From Schistosoma haematobium (taxonomy: Eukaryota > Platyhelminthes > Trematoda > Strigeidida > Schistosomatidae): a DNA stretch of 64,000 nt. The stretch covers positions 5,040,458 to 5,104,457 of the forward strand of contig NC_067202.1 in the NCBI RefSeq assembly GCF_000699445.3, given 5' to 3'. Numbering within the stretch: the first letter of the stretch is position 1; each line of letters begins with the position of its first letter. The notes beneath the pieces are model-generated. The model saw only the letters and a program-made list of their open reading frames with translations. It was not told where the DNA came from and did no database searches. This document shows positions 1 to 13,500 of the stretch, piece by piece. The position numbers and the translations under genes were made by a program.

Positions 1-112
1 TTACAAGGACACCTTCCTGATGAGTTGTAGCAAATAACACGAAATCCCTATATCGAGTAGGGTTTCATGTTGACTACCTCCAACCACCACCTTTACGTAA
101 TTAATCGCTGAG
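1..112 (+). repeat. Repeat E (tRNA-headed, hammerhead-like core), 5'-cut by window edge
   Basis: Shares the E ending CTACCTCCAACCACCACCTT with other copies. Contains CTGATGA at 17-23 and GAA at 41-43 around a short bulged stem. The tRNA-like head is off the window. Confidence 0.65.
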
Positions 113-1089
113 CAGTGACTAACGTCGTCGGGCTTGTTTAGCCATCGTAGTAGGGCGGATTAGATTCTACCGATCAATTTCTAATGTTCCCATGAGTTTC
201 TTAATGAATCGACATTGCATGCACTATGTTGGGTAGGTGTTGAAGATGATCACCAAGGTTTCCTGTCGACTGCTTTCAATTGCCTAACAGAGATGCGTAT
301 ATGTTATCCCTTGCAGATGAGTAAGAATTACATTAGTGAAGGTTTAACTCATTGTCTTAGGTATTCATTCATAGGGTAACGTGTTTTTGGTTTTCACTTT
401 GTTCAAAATTTAGTAAGTTTAACATCGAACACAAGTGTGGCTCATTGCATGAGATACAAAAACCTTAGATTAGTTGTTGGGTTAGACTTATTATGAAGTC
501 CACCCAATAAATACGACTAAAGTTGTAAAAATATACAATGCATCACTTTTCTTTACTTCAAAATACTTCTCACTTGTGATAATGCATCTGTTCTGTCTGC
601 ATTTCCTTTGTTCATATCATACCTAAAAGTCCTTAGAATTTATACTCTTCATCTATCTCATCGTTTTTTCCAACTTCAAATATTTTACTGGAACTGTGCG
701 TACAGACAAATTGCCCGTATACTACAATTCATCACCAATCATCCAGTCAGTGAATTAACTGTTAAAATAGACAAAGCGTATACGTTTACGTCAACGTTTG
801 GCACTATGCTTGCAACCTTTTTGGTTTTGCACTGTTAGGCTTAATTCACTTGAATAAGCTATCTACATAAAGACACATCAACAGTTGACGTTTCACCAAA
901 TATTTTAACAGTTCGGTTCCCATAGTGACTGGACAAAGTAATATATGTAGTTGTGTATATATGGGAAAACTATGCACACAACTTAATTTTCCGGTAATGA
1001 AGTTAACCTATCAGTTTTTTTCTGTTGATGAATATCATATTATACAAAAATGTACGAAAAATTTTGTAAATTGTAAAACTTATTGATTT

Positions 1090-1290
1090 CTATTGAAATC
1101 ACGAACCGATCTAAGTTAAACAATGGCTGTTTCGTCCTAATGTAGGACTCCTCAGGAGTGTACATCAACGACCTGGACACCGGGACTTCAAGGCAGGATT
1201 TTCAATCTCTTGCGCAAACACCTAACGTCTAGACCATTGAGCCCGTGATTCAGTGGTATACAAGTTTAACTTTAATCAGTTCATGATATT
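1090..1290 (-). repeat. SINE B (tRNA-headed)
   Basis: On the minus strand it carries the B signature CTGAGGAGTCC...GGACGAAAC (about 1133-1155), and the box A-like end is visible as CTAGACCATTGAGCC. The stretch that pairs to close hammerhead stem I is deleted, so a ribozyme is not expected to work. Confidence 0.65.
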
Positions 1291-1406
1291 TCTTGTCCAT
1301 TTTCTATTGTCTTCTGTGCGTAACACGTTTTTCACTCCTCCAACACGATGTATTTTGTATGTTGTTTTAAAAATCCTTTTATTTTTTTACTTTTGTTAAA
1401 ACATAG

Positions 1407-1988
1407 TTATACCGCATTTCACCAGCCTACCTCCATCTATCTCACAATTTGTATATCCATCAACCGATGGTACCAGTTTCCCACCACTTGAACTTGTATG
1501 TCGAGCATGGCCACCTAATTCTAAGCTGCATATTTTAGCCCAACAATTGACATCTCCAGGATTCACTGATCCAACATTTGGTGCAAATCCTATTGTTTCT
1601 ACTTCATTAATTGCTGTCAATCCTAATCATCATAGTAATAATAATAACAATAATAATAATGGATTAATGCAATTACCTTATGGTCTTGGCAGTCAACGAT
1701 ATGCTATTTTATCCTCTACACAAATCACTAACTCTTATCAACCAAATTTAGATGGTACTATTTCTGGTAATAGTGGTTATCAGTCAGTTAATCCATTGAT
1801 TATTCATGAAACTTTAACTGATGCAATTCGTGACAATCCTGCAGCTGGATCTCATGACGAAGTTGCTATTCGTCTTATAGTTTCTAGTCAATCAGAATTA
1901 AGTCAAGTGGAATTAATACGGTTACACTGCTTAGCTACTACTTCGTTTGGTCGTAAATTAAGTGCACCATTCCGTGTGCTTCCTGCTA
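1407..1988 (+). CDS. Exon 1: Ig-like domain A with Asn-rich insert
   Basis: First coding exon in the window; acceptor AG at 1405-1406, donor GTAAGT at 1989. It enters with two bases completing a codon and leaves in phase 1. An in-frame stop just upstream (1397-1399) supports the acceptor. Begins near LPPSISQFVYPS, with the B-strand Cys in LELVCRAWPP (residue 31) and the F-strand Cys in VELIRLHCLATTSFGRKL (residue 174). The gap of 143 residues is far longer than a normal Ig domain. It holds an Asn run from an imperfect AAT repeat (about 1634-1661) and Ser/Gly/Asn-rich sequence. No canonical C-strand Trp is visible. The preceding exon lies outside the window. Confidence 0.85.
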
Positions 1989-4900
1989 GTAAGTTTCGAT
2001 TATTTTTATTTTATTACAAAATAGTTTAAGAATTCTATTATTGTTATGAATAATGACTTGTAATTTCCTGGTGTTGATATTGTGAACTGTAATTGATCAG
2101 TCTCTGTTACTATATTCTACAGCCTGAGCAGATTGTATCGGAATAGCGTTATATCACAATTGTTATTAGCTGTCTAAACTCAGTAGCTTAATGGATAACA
2201 CGTTGAGTGTTCGAGGCGAAAGGTACTGGGTCCAAGCCCTGATGTGAAAATCAATCCTGGAATGCAGGCACATCCATCCGACGAGTCCTAAATTTAACGA
2301 AGTGCTCATCCTAAATTACATTAATAGTCACATATCAAATATGCTGAATTTTATATTCTATGTTTAACAGTTCTTTTCTAACTCAATACTTTTTAATTAA
2401 ACTTTAATTAGTGTCGTAACTTGGTGATTAGGGCGTTCGAATTTCAGTCACTAAGTCTCAGATTCAAATCTGGCTCCACCTACTTCCGTTTAGGCAACCG
2501 GGTAGCATCATTACCTCTCTCACACTTAGAGTGTGCCTCTTACCCAAGTACCTGGTGAATGAGTCTATGGAGTGTAATGTAATCTAGACTGCTCGCTCAT
2601 ATTTCCCCCTCATTTAATGCATAATGTTTCCAATTTTCTTGATCTCTCTTTTCACCTTATCGCTCTCATACACTAAGTCTTTGCCATCCTTTTTTTTCTG
2701 ATGATGTCAATATATTTGTTCTTTTTTCGATTTCTTTAAAGGTTTGGGTTCATTCCCAACTCCTAGAAGTGGTGGACCATCTTCATCTCACACTGAAAAT
2801 GTTGAGTTTCTACGAGGGAATATTGCTATTGTTGACTGTTATTTGCCAATTAATAGTTTTCCTAAACCATTAATTGAATTTGAATTAAACAACACTGTTA
2901 TTGATCTTACAGGTAAGTAAAAATTCTCTATGTATATCACGCGTATTCGGAATCAACTTCTAGTTCTAGGTTTATTGAAATAAAGAAAGGTTCGAAAAAA
3001 TCTAGGTCACTAACTGTTCGTTCAAAATATGGTTGTAGTTACAAACTATCTGGTTTATATCCGCAACTAGTCGCCGTAGACTTTCGATGATACGGTTCAG
3101 AGTAGTTTACAGTGTAGGAAGATGCACTCACTTTTTATCGTCCTCTCCATCTTAAATTCTAATGTTCTCTCACATTAACTCGGTCTTGTCTAATCTTACT
3201 TTTCAAGTTATCCTTTACATTGCCATTACTACTAAAACTGTCCCGGCCCTTTTTTTACTATATATATCTTGGTAAATTCATCTCGTTGTGACACATTACG
3301 AGGGGGCTTTAGCGGCCTATCTTCGTTAATTAATCACCATGATAACCGTTGTTATATAAATCCCAACGCTTTTTGAATTCGGAAGGCATTAAGAAGCGGA
3401 GACTACGGTTTGTTAACGGATAGCACATGTAACAAAGTTACAAACACATCGAGCGAATCGGAGTAGAGAGGCCAATATATGTATGTGAGCGAATACAGAG
3501 GTGAATTTATGGTTAAATGTAATCAAGGCTCAGCGATGCATGTCAAAGACTTTTAATAGGATTTGAGTACATATATTTATATATTTCCATACATGGTAAG
3601 GAGAATGGTTGATCGAGAGAGAGAGAGGTTCAAGATATTAATATTCAAGCTAGCAAGAGATATGTGCGTAGGTTGTCCCATGTGATCAAGCATACACGTT
3701 TATACAAATATGATAGTGATGATGATAATAATAATACAAAGATATAATCGAATTGTTACTGTGCGAATAACATTGTCTGTTAAATAAGTTAATAAAAGGA
3801 CTTGATCAAAGTTAACCGTAAGAAAAAGTAATTGTAAGAGGGTTGCTATAGTGGTATGGTAACTTGGTGCAAAGTATATCTGTGTCAGGCTCTACGTTAA
3901 TAATAATGACTGACTGACTGGCCAAGTTTACAAACAGCTTTGCTTTAACAGCCTGAAAATATCACTAGCTCACATTACGAAAATATATGACTCAGAACAA
4001 AGTTGTTTTTGATTAATAACGTGTTATTACCACTTTAATTATTATTATGTATCAAGGAAATCTAGCTGAACACATAGTCCACCTAGCAACTCATGAATTT
4101 TCACGATCCTCAATAACATAATTGTGCGATATCAACCTAGCTAATTACCGTATTAAAATGTATATGGTTGAAGTATTGAGATTTTCGAACACCTTATTGT
4201 ATGCTCGCTGTTTCAATCGCGCAATTAATAAATCTACCATCTTTTATTCACCTATTCTACGCATCATTTTGTGAAGCTTTGTAAGAGTGGTTATTCTTTA
4301 GCATACAAAATAACAGACAGAAAATATATTGAATAGTAGGTTGGAAGAAATGTAGGGGCGGCCAGACCAAAACATGGCACAAATCCATGAAGTCACTAGC
4401 AAGTGGACTGAGCTATGTTGGTAGGTGTAGACTACCTGGTTGGGATCGCGAGACAATAGCAACCGATGGTTAGATACCTTGGATGGCATGGCTCAAAATC
4501 GTTTGCAATGGCTCAAGTGCATCCAATCTTTGTGTCCTCCCAAATTTTAATCTTCTGAATTCTTCATGTCCCTTTCTTTTTTCTCTTTCCAAATTTATTT
4601 CACTGGGTTATACTCCTTGAATAACATCTTCAAACCCTGATGTTTCTGATTACTGCTTATACTCTTATTACCTCTACGATTACGGGATTTGAATCGACCA
4701 CTGCATCTCTGTGCTAATGTGGTGTGGCAACTCGAACTGATGTACGTACGTATGAAGTTCTACGTTGTTACTGACTGACTGACTCTTACTACCTCTACCA
4801 ATATGGGATTTGAATCGATAATTGTATCTGTGTGCTAATGTGGTATGGCAACTCGAACTGATGTATATACGTACGTATAAAGTTCCACGTTGTTACTGAT

Positions 4901-5338
4901 TGACTGACTGAATAGTAGTATACTATAAATACCATGACATACTGACTCCGTTCCATTCTGTTATGAGAAATCACCATCACTGACGATGCTTATTGTCTAA
5001 ATAAAATATCTCATTGCTGTCACTTTCACTTTTAAACTTGCTTTTAATTTTAACATTCATCAACCGAACTATCTAACATGGTAAGACTGAAAATATGACT
5101 TGTTTCTATAAAATCTCTATCATAGTGAAATATGTATTTATCATCTCCTTCAATCAACTAGGAAAAGTTTTAATATCTGATTTATACTATTCAACGATTT
5201 TTGTTAAAATCAGTTTATAAGTAGAATATTGATAAAAACAATATTTACTGATTTGATGTTTGTATTTAATACAATATGTAGTTGTTCATACTTGACAACT
5301 AACTATTCCTATCACATAATGTACATGCTTATACGTAC

Positions 5339-5371
<33 letters not shown>

Positions 5372-5850
5372 CTCAGAAACTTGACAAGTTATATCATATC
5401 ATTATCATTATTTACTGAACTACTTATATTTTGGCAACTTAAGTCAATACATACTGTCAAGTTTTTTTTTTAAATCCCCGTCTTATATTTACATATTTAC
5501 ATACATTGATACCGAAAATTCAATTATTTAACAATATCAAAAATATGTTGGTTCCTAATATTCACGCGTATTTACGGTATGAAGTTTGTTAGAACAAGCT
5601 TTTATTTAACTGTGAAGATGAGCGAAATAAAAGTTATCGATCTTTCGTGTACTACTACTACTACTACTATTTATGTTATCTACAACAACGATTATTTTTA
5701 ATGATAGAGAGAAACTTTTGATCGAAGAAAAAGTAGGTTGACTATTTGAAAAGATTTAGAAATCTGGTTGTGATCAATAATGCTGGATGAAATAAAACAT
5801 CGTTCGATTCCATTTTTTAAGAAGAGTCTATATAAAATATGAAGTAGTAA

Positions 5851-5889
<39 letters not shown>

Positions 5890-8800
5890 CCAGTCGCGGC
5901 CAGACCAAAACATGGCAAAAGTCCATGAAGTCACTGACAAGTGGACCGAGTCATGTTGGTAGGTGTAGAATACCTGGTTGGGATCGCGAGACAATAGCAA
6001 CCGATGGTTAGAGACCTTGAATGACGTGGCTCAAAATCGTTTGCAATGGCGCAGCTGCATCCACTCTGTGTTCTCCCAAATTCTAATCTTTTGAACTCTT
6101 TATGTCCCTTTCTTTTTTTCTCTTCCCAAATTTATTTCACTGGGTTATACTCCTTGAATAACATCTTCAAACCCTGATGTTTCTGATTATTGCTTATACT
6201 TTTACTACCTCTACCACTATGAGATTTGAATCGATAATTGTATCTGTGTGCTAATGTGTTATGGCAACTCGAACTGATGTACGTACGTACGTATGAAGTT
6301 CTACGTTGTTACTGACTGACTGACTCAATACGATTGGCTTCCACTATATTATAAACATTATTGCAAAACTTCTCAGGAATATAGGTCGATTTTCGATCAG
6401 ATCGTGAATGTAGTTTTGTTAGTTTTTGTGTAGATATCAAATGATTATAGGCAACTTTTCTGAGGGGATTTAAATTTGTTTAGATAACCTGCCATTGATT
6501 ATGTTAACTAAAATGGTGAAATTTAAACTATATTCAATTGTCCTTCTGTGATCCTTTGTAACTGTTTCCTATTTTAACCTAACTGCTAAATGTTACTACT
6601 ACAAATACTACATTGTTTTCTCCCTATAGTCTATGTATTTTTATAAATTTACCTCATACCATCCATAAATTATTCTTGTGGAGCGGTAACTTAGTTTTTA
6701 GTCATTCGATTCTGTCTTCGAACCCTGTAACACCTATTTTGATTTTTATACAGCTTGACAGTATTGCTAAACGTTAAACATAAAAAAACATACTCCAAAG
6801 ACAAGTATAGAAACTGATACTTGATAAATGAGTTGGATGGATTATCGTTTTATTCATAATCAGACCTTAGAGATTTAACAAACTAGATAAATCACCATCA
6901 TTGTGACTCAGTATAATGTTGTATATACTCTTGAATTTTAACCATAAACTTCAAACCACACCTTATCTGAAGTGTTTGTTTCAGCAACTTGCTGAATAAT
7001 AGGTATATCTTCAAACTTCATATACCTCTACTTGATATAAAAAGCCTAAAACAGGAAAATTAATATTGGCTAAATGAGTCATTAGGTAATTGCTTCTAAT
7101 GTCTTATAAGATGTACACTGACTGAAGTATAGTGATTGATAATTTAAATAGAACGCCTATGTATATGTACATCGCGTAATAAACACTTAATATGGTTTAT
7201 TAGTTAGTTTGTAACGGCTAAAAATACTTGGTTACTACCTAGTTTAATGATCAGATTATTTATTAGGTACACACCTATTTAGGCATCTCTTCACACTAAA
7301 ATTGAAGTGGGTATGTATATGTGCTAAGTTTATTTTTCAAAATAAATTTATGTCAAAGTTATCATCATTATTCATGCGTGCATACATAAAACCACAATTT
7401 AGTGTGGACAACCGTGAAATGACAACCTCATATCTCTAACACCGTCTTCGGCTTACATATATCTATCGTTTGTTTACACATCTTCACTGGTGGTATCTAT
7501 GGTTTTGCTATCGAACTGCTTGAAACTGTTGACCTCATAGGCAGAATGGAGCTTGAACTTATGAATTGGTGGTTGAAAATCAAATATTTGAACCATGTAG
7601 CTCATTTTTTAAAAAAAATCAAAACTGGAATTTACATTTAATTCTGTTAACATAGAGTAATGTTTTCAATGGGTTTTGTAGTTTGTTCGCATCTATTACA
7701 AAAGATCACTTTGTTTATGTAACAAATGCACTTTCATCATTCATCAATTATTATTTCGATTTTTTTTTTGTTTAATAAAATAACAACAACACTTTAGCTT
7801 CACAAAATGAAAAATACCGTCAAATTACCCGTCCAGACGGGAAAAGAATTAGTTTATTAATACAAAATTTTCAACCACGTGATTGTGGTATCTATCGTTG
7901 CGTGGCAATCAATCCATTAACTAGAGAAAGGAAATATTCACCGGATGCAGTGAATTTAAAAATTATCAGTAAGTGTTCTTTTTTATCTTCCTATCTATAT
8001 GCGTCGTTGGTCTTTGTTACTTCTTTTTCTTTGACAGTTTGAATGCAGTCAATATATATCTATCTCTTCTGAATGTATAAGTATGGAGGTAGATTTGAAA
8101 AAAGCTAAGAGATAGTGGCCAACCCAAGACATAGCATCGACTTGTGAAGTTATTAGCTCCTGAAATAAGTCATATAGATGGGTATCGACTGTTACCTGGT
8201 TGAAGTCTGTAACCACTGTCTGGACATAATGTGTGACATGGTTGAGAATCGGTTGCAACAAGGCAGATGTATTCATTCTTTGTTTCCACAGTTTTAAATC
8301 GTCGTAAAGGAGGTCAGTCGCGGCTCCGATAGCTCAGTTTCAACATCTCTGAATACGAAGTTAGGCGACATGGTATCGATTCTACCGGATACCATCAGTT
8401 TCTTCAGGATTACAGGAACACTGCTGATGAATGACAAATAACATGAAACCTAGGTCAAGCAAGTTTTTCTGTTGACTACCCCTATGCAACCCCTTACTCT
8501 TTGTCTTCCGTTATGTCTTGGATTTTAAAATCATATTTCACTTTTTATTCCACGAATGCGTCCTTGCTTCTAAAACCATACCTTATATCCCTAATCTTAT
8601 TTACCCACACTGATACTGTTATCTTAGCATTCGCCTTAATCACTTCATTTCACTATAGTGATTTGATTTCCTTTATGTATATGAAACATAACTATTAATA
8701 ATTGCAGATATCTATAGACTATACTAGTATTCGATCATACGTGTCTACCTACCACCGCTTATGTATTTTGGGACCACCAAGTGAGCAACTACGAGGTTAC

Positions 8801-10466
8801 CCATTGGTTATTAGGTGAATATGGCAAGTCAACCAACGAATCTTGGTCGACTGAGTTAGTTGGAGCATGTGTTGCATATGCTCGTCCACTGGCAACCTCG
8901 ACGGGTGATGTCTGGTGTAGGATTCGATTGTAAGAAAGCTAGGGGTGGCCAAATCAAACATGGAACCAATCAATAAAGTCACTAAAAATAGGTGTATGCT
9001 ACCTGGTTGGGGTCAGCGTGATTATTGCGATTAATGGTTTGAAACTTTGAATGACATAGTTCTAAATTGTTTACAATTTGAGCAGGTGCATCCATCCTTT
9101 GCCTTCCCCCAAATTCTTAGCTCCTGAATCCCCCACATTTTTTTATTTCGCTAATTTATATTTTCTTGAATCGTATTTTCTATGCCCAATTTTTTATCAC
9201 TACCCATTGTTACTGCTTCTACTACTCTGGTACTTGCTGTAACAATTTCATCTCTCTGTGCTAATGGGATTCGGCAACTTAAATCGATGTACATATGTAT
9301 CAGGTCCTACGTTACGACTAACTGGCTGAGTGATATGGTATGAGAACTGAAACTGATACACTTATATACCCCAGGTTCTACTCTGTTCATGAATGACTGA
9401 TTAACGGTGAGGGAATTGTAAGCTTTAATTAACCACCTATCCTTAATCGTGTCAATAAATTCCCTCCCACTCCACAGTGTTATCATCACATACCATCTCT
9501 GAATGTAGAAAAGCATTAAATTGTTTATTGTTGATCTCCCTGAACAACTTTGCTGAACTGTATAATATGTATGTTAATTTTGTGCACTTTTAATTACTGT
9601 TCAGTCATGTTAAATCACAGTCCGTTTGCATTATTTCGAGGGTTTTCGGTTCTCACCTGAAGACATTTACATAATTCTAACGTCTGTTAACATTTTTCTT
9701 TTGTAATCTAAAAAAATCTTACTATTCATAAATATCCTTTACTCCATCATAAATAGACACATAAGCTGAAACAATACATCCTCTGACGATATGTTGATTT
9801 TTTCGAAATCATAAACCAGCCTAGCACGTTAGTTTGAGACCCTGCATTATTGTACACATACAGCCGCTCCGTTAGAAACCGAACTGGGAACTTCTAGGTC
9901 TCACAATTAGCGCGATATTTCTGAATTATTCAATTACGCACTGTTTAGTTGATACCAGTTCAAGTTGCAAGAATAATTCAAAATAACGACACAATTATTG
10001 TTAGTGTAAGGGGGTTTGTGGAACTATTATGGCCACTACAGTTTAACTACACCAAGTGTAATAAGCAGTTACTCATCAATGATATTGATAGATGGTTGTG
10101 GGTTATCATGAACAGAATAAAATTAAACATGTTAACCATTGGATGTCAGTTTAGTAGTTTGAATGTTTTAAATGCTCTACGAGGAACTTGAAGTTTCTGA
10201 ATTCACCTCTCCCTAACAGTTTGGTGGATTCCTACTAATATTGTTAAGTCCCAAACTACATAATGCTTTTTGGTTTTCAATAACCATCTAACTAAGGTCA
10301 TTTTGTGGTGTGAATAAAATTTTTGTTTACAAATATTACTCAAAAATAAACTTTCCAAGTTACGTTAGTGTTCGTCACCTATTCGAATTACTTTTCTCGA
10401 TAATAAATTTGCAACGAACAAAAATATTTTTTACCCGCATCCATAGCAACACAAATGTACATATAC

Positions 10467-10549
<83 letters not shown>

Positions 10550-13500
10550 TAAGCTTACTCACCTTACTTTCCTGCCTAATTAAAGATGACATTGTGGTGT
10601 GTGCTACTTATGTCGACAGATATAAGTAGTACATATCACCAATCAAAAGCGAAATGTCTGGCTGGAGATGATTAGGAAGATCGACGAGAAGAGAACGAGA
10701 ACAGACAGTGATTGATATGGAAATGAAAGAATAACTAAGTCTGAGACAATTGTTTGATATTTTGCAAATGAAATATTTACTGTATGGTTCTCAGATTTTA
10801 CTATGGGATTCTGTAATTTTCTATTCAAATACATTTTGTTGTCCCCACTTGTATTGTCATTCACAATAATATGGATATTATCTTAAGTAAAATCTATTGT
10901 CAGCCTATATATTCGTTTACAGACGTAATTATCAATAAATAGTATATATGACAGTGATATTATCACACTTTTTCCTCTCATTTCATTCAGTAATGATAAA
11001 TGACGATTTGTAAATTAAATGGTTTTATTCAAAGCTATTCGTACAGGATGCACATATGTCAATGAAAGATTGATCAATTACAGTCCTACACACGAATAGA
11101 AAGATCTAAATAATCAATATATACAAATTCCCTTTCTTTCCCTGTATTTTTATCTATCATCAGTGTTAATTATACTACTTCATTACATTTGTGTCTATCC
11201 AAGAGACTATATGCATTATTGTATCTCCCAATTCATCTATTTTTTAAGTGGTAACAATAGCTCCTTATGAAATAATCCAAATAAACAAATTGAAGGTGTT
11301 TTTAATGCTTTAATTATTTCATCTACTTTCCTGTTTGAAAATGTGTAATGTTTTCTATACCATAAAATTTATTTAAGTCTTCATCCATCCCACGGTTATT
11401 AAATGTTTCAGTTTGTGTACTAATGGGTGAGACCATAATTTATGGACGACCTTTGGGCGACACCAGATTGACCTTGAGAGTGTCCACCTAATAACTAGGA
11501 CCAAATGAGGGTTATAAACCTGTGTGATGAATTAAAATTGTGATTTATAGCTGGTGATTGAGGTTAGAAATTAGATTTAGTGTTTTCATCACGAACTGAC
11601 ATAAGCCATAATGCCAAAACCATTTACTCGAATGAGTGAATTTCGCGCCAAAATCCAAGACCTGTTATCTTATACGTGATTGGTTCGTCCATAAATTGTA
11701 ATCTCGCCGGTTCATACGCTATTTATTCCCTCAGGTTCCTGGAGCCCATGAGCATCATGGTTTACTAACTCCCCTAGGTGAATCTACGCCATCCACCAAC
11801 CCGATTTTCGTGCCGGACTGCTCTTTTCTTCCTTTTAATTTCATAACACCCCATTCACGGTATGTCAGTGAATAGGACTTCCCTGTCAGTGGCTGTATAC
11901 GCGTGACCATGTGATAGCATTTGGAGAGGAATAGTTGACTCTTCCCACCCTCATTCGTACCAGAGAGTTTGGGGGCTATTCCTTGAACACACTACTTTAT
12001 TCGACTAAATCCTAATATCAAAACACTATTTTTATAAGAAAGAGAAATATATCCCAAAATGTGAACAGTCAAAGCCGGAATAGTAAAAACAAGAATATTC
12101 TTAAATTTTCTAAAATCATCTATACACTAATTATAGTGCTAACTAGTTACAAAATGAATTGGTCCGTCAACATGTTCCGACACATGTTGTCTAGAATGTG
12201 GATTAATCAAAGCTTTTGTCCTACCAACAAATAATAACTCTATGATTGATGAGTATATTTTTTCGTTATTACAGTGTATACATTGATTAGTATAGTCTTT
12301 TGCTGTAAAATTATTTCACTAAAACTTATGCATCATGCATGAATTTTACTACTCTTCATATTTTTTTATCAATCTTTTCTGAAATATATTCATTCTAAAG
12401 TAGAGCAGCGTAGAAATCACGTTCTTTCAGAAAATTTATGCTTCAATATCAGAGTATTTGCATTTGTTTGGTAAACAGTTTGTTTTTCTGCATTATTTTT
12501 ATATTTTAGTCCCAGATGTTCCTGTTGCCGGAAAAATTCGTGTTCCTATGGCGTCGGAATCCATAGATCCTCGGAATTCAGCAGCATCCCAAGAAATAGT
12601 CGTTCGAGAAGGTCAAAATGTTACATTGTTTTGTATTATTCAAAGTGCTCCACCTCCTATTGTCACTACTTATCCATTTGAACAAAATTCCACTGCACAT
12701 AACCGTTTTCATCGACATAATTTATTTGGTAAGTAGTTATTTTTCTGTTATATATTCTAGCTTGGGTCGAAAAATGGTTTGGAAGTAGGTTAACTCGATC
12801 TAAACCAAGTTATATCATTAGTTCATGAAGTTATTGACTGAGATATATTGGTAGATGCAAAATACTTGGTACCTGGTTGTGTTCTATACAATAATTATGA
12901 ATAATGATGTAGGTCAAAATAAGTCTTCAGTATCGTAGATAGATATGCTCTTTTTTACTATCCTCTAAACAACGAGTTTCAATATATTCTAGTATTTCAT
13001 ATTCTCTAACTTTCACAATAATACACACTACTTTTCTTGTGTTGATTTCAGCCCGTGCTGAAGTGGTAAGTGAATCTGGGTCGTCAACACCCATTTATCC
13101 TCGATTCCTAGGTTTTTTGGGTTTTTGACTTTATTCTCAAAGTTGCTTACATTGTAAGTATAATAAATTAAATTACCCTAGTACCTTGATGATTTGACAT
13201 TTATAAGATAAATTTCGCCTTGCATCTAAATTTTTGATATTGAATGATGGAGAATGTCGTAAGCGTTACATCATACCTAGTATGTGATGAATCGTCATTT
13301 ATCTAATCTTGAGGAAGTGGAAACATGACTTTGTTCAAAGTGTGAACATTCGTTTGTGTGCAATATACATAGTTCGGTTGAGATGCTAGGTTAGGAGAAG
13401 TGTTTTATGTAACAGCTGAACATGATAATAGTGTACAAAGAGAATTAAAATTTGATTCAGTTTACTTATGGTAAATTCTGTAATAAAAATTGCTTAACAT

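Noticed and set aside
608..838. 76-codon ORF upstream of the first exon
   Set aside because: Starts at TTG, AT-rich composition, no Ig-like or signal-peptide pattern, no splice link to exon 1.
10471..10546. Regulatory or Z-DNA role for the AT/AG compound repeat
   Set aside because: Ordinary intronic microsatellite; nothing in the sequence points to a function.
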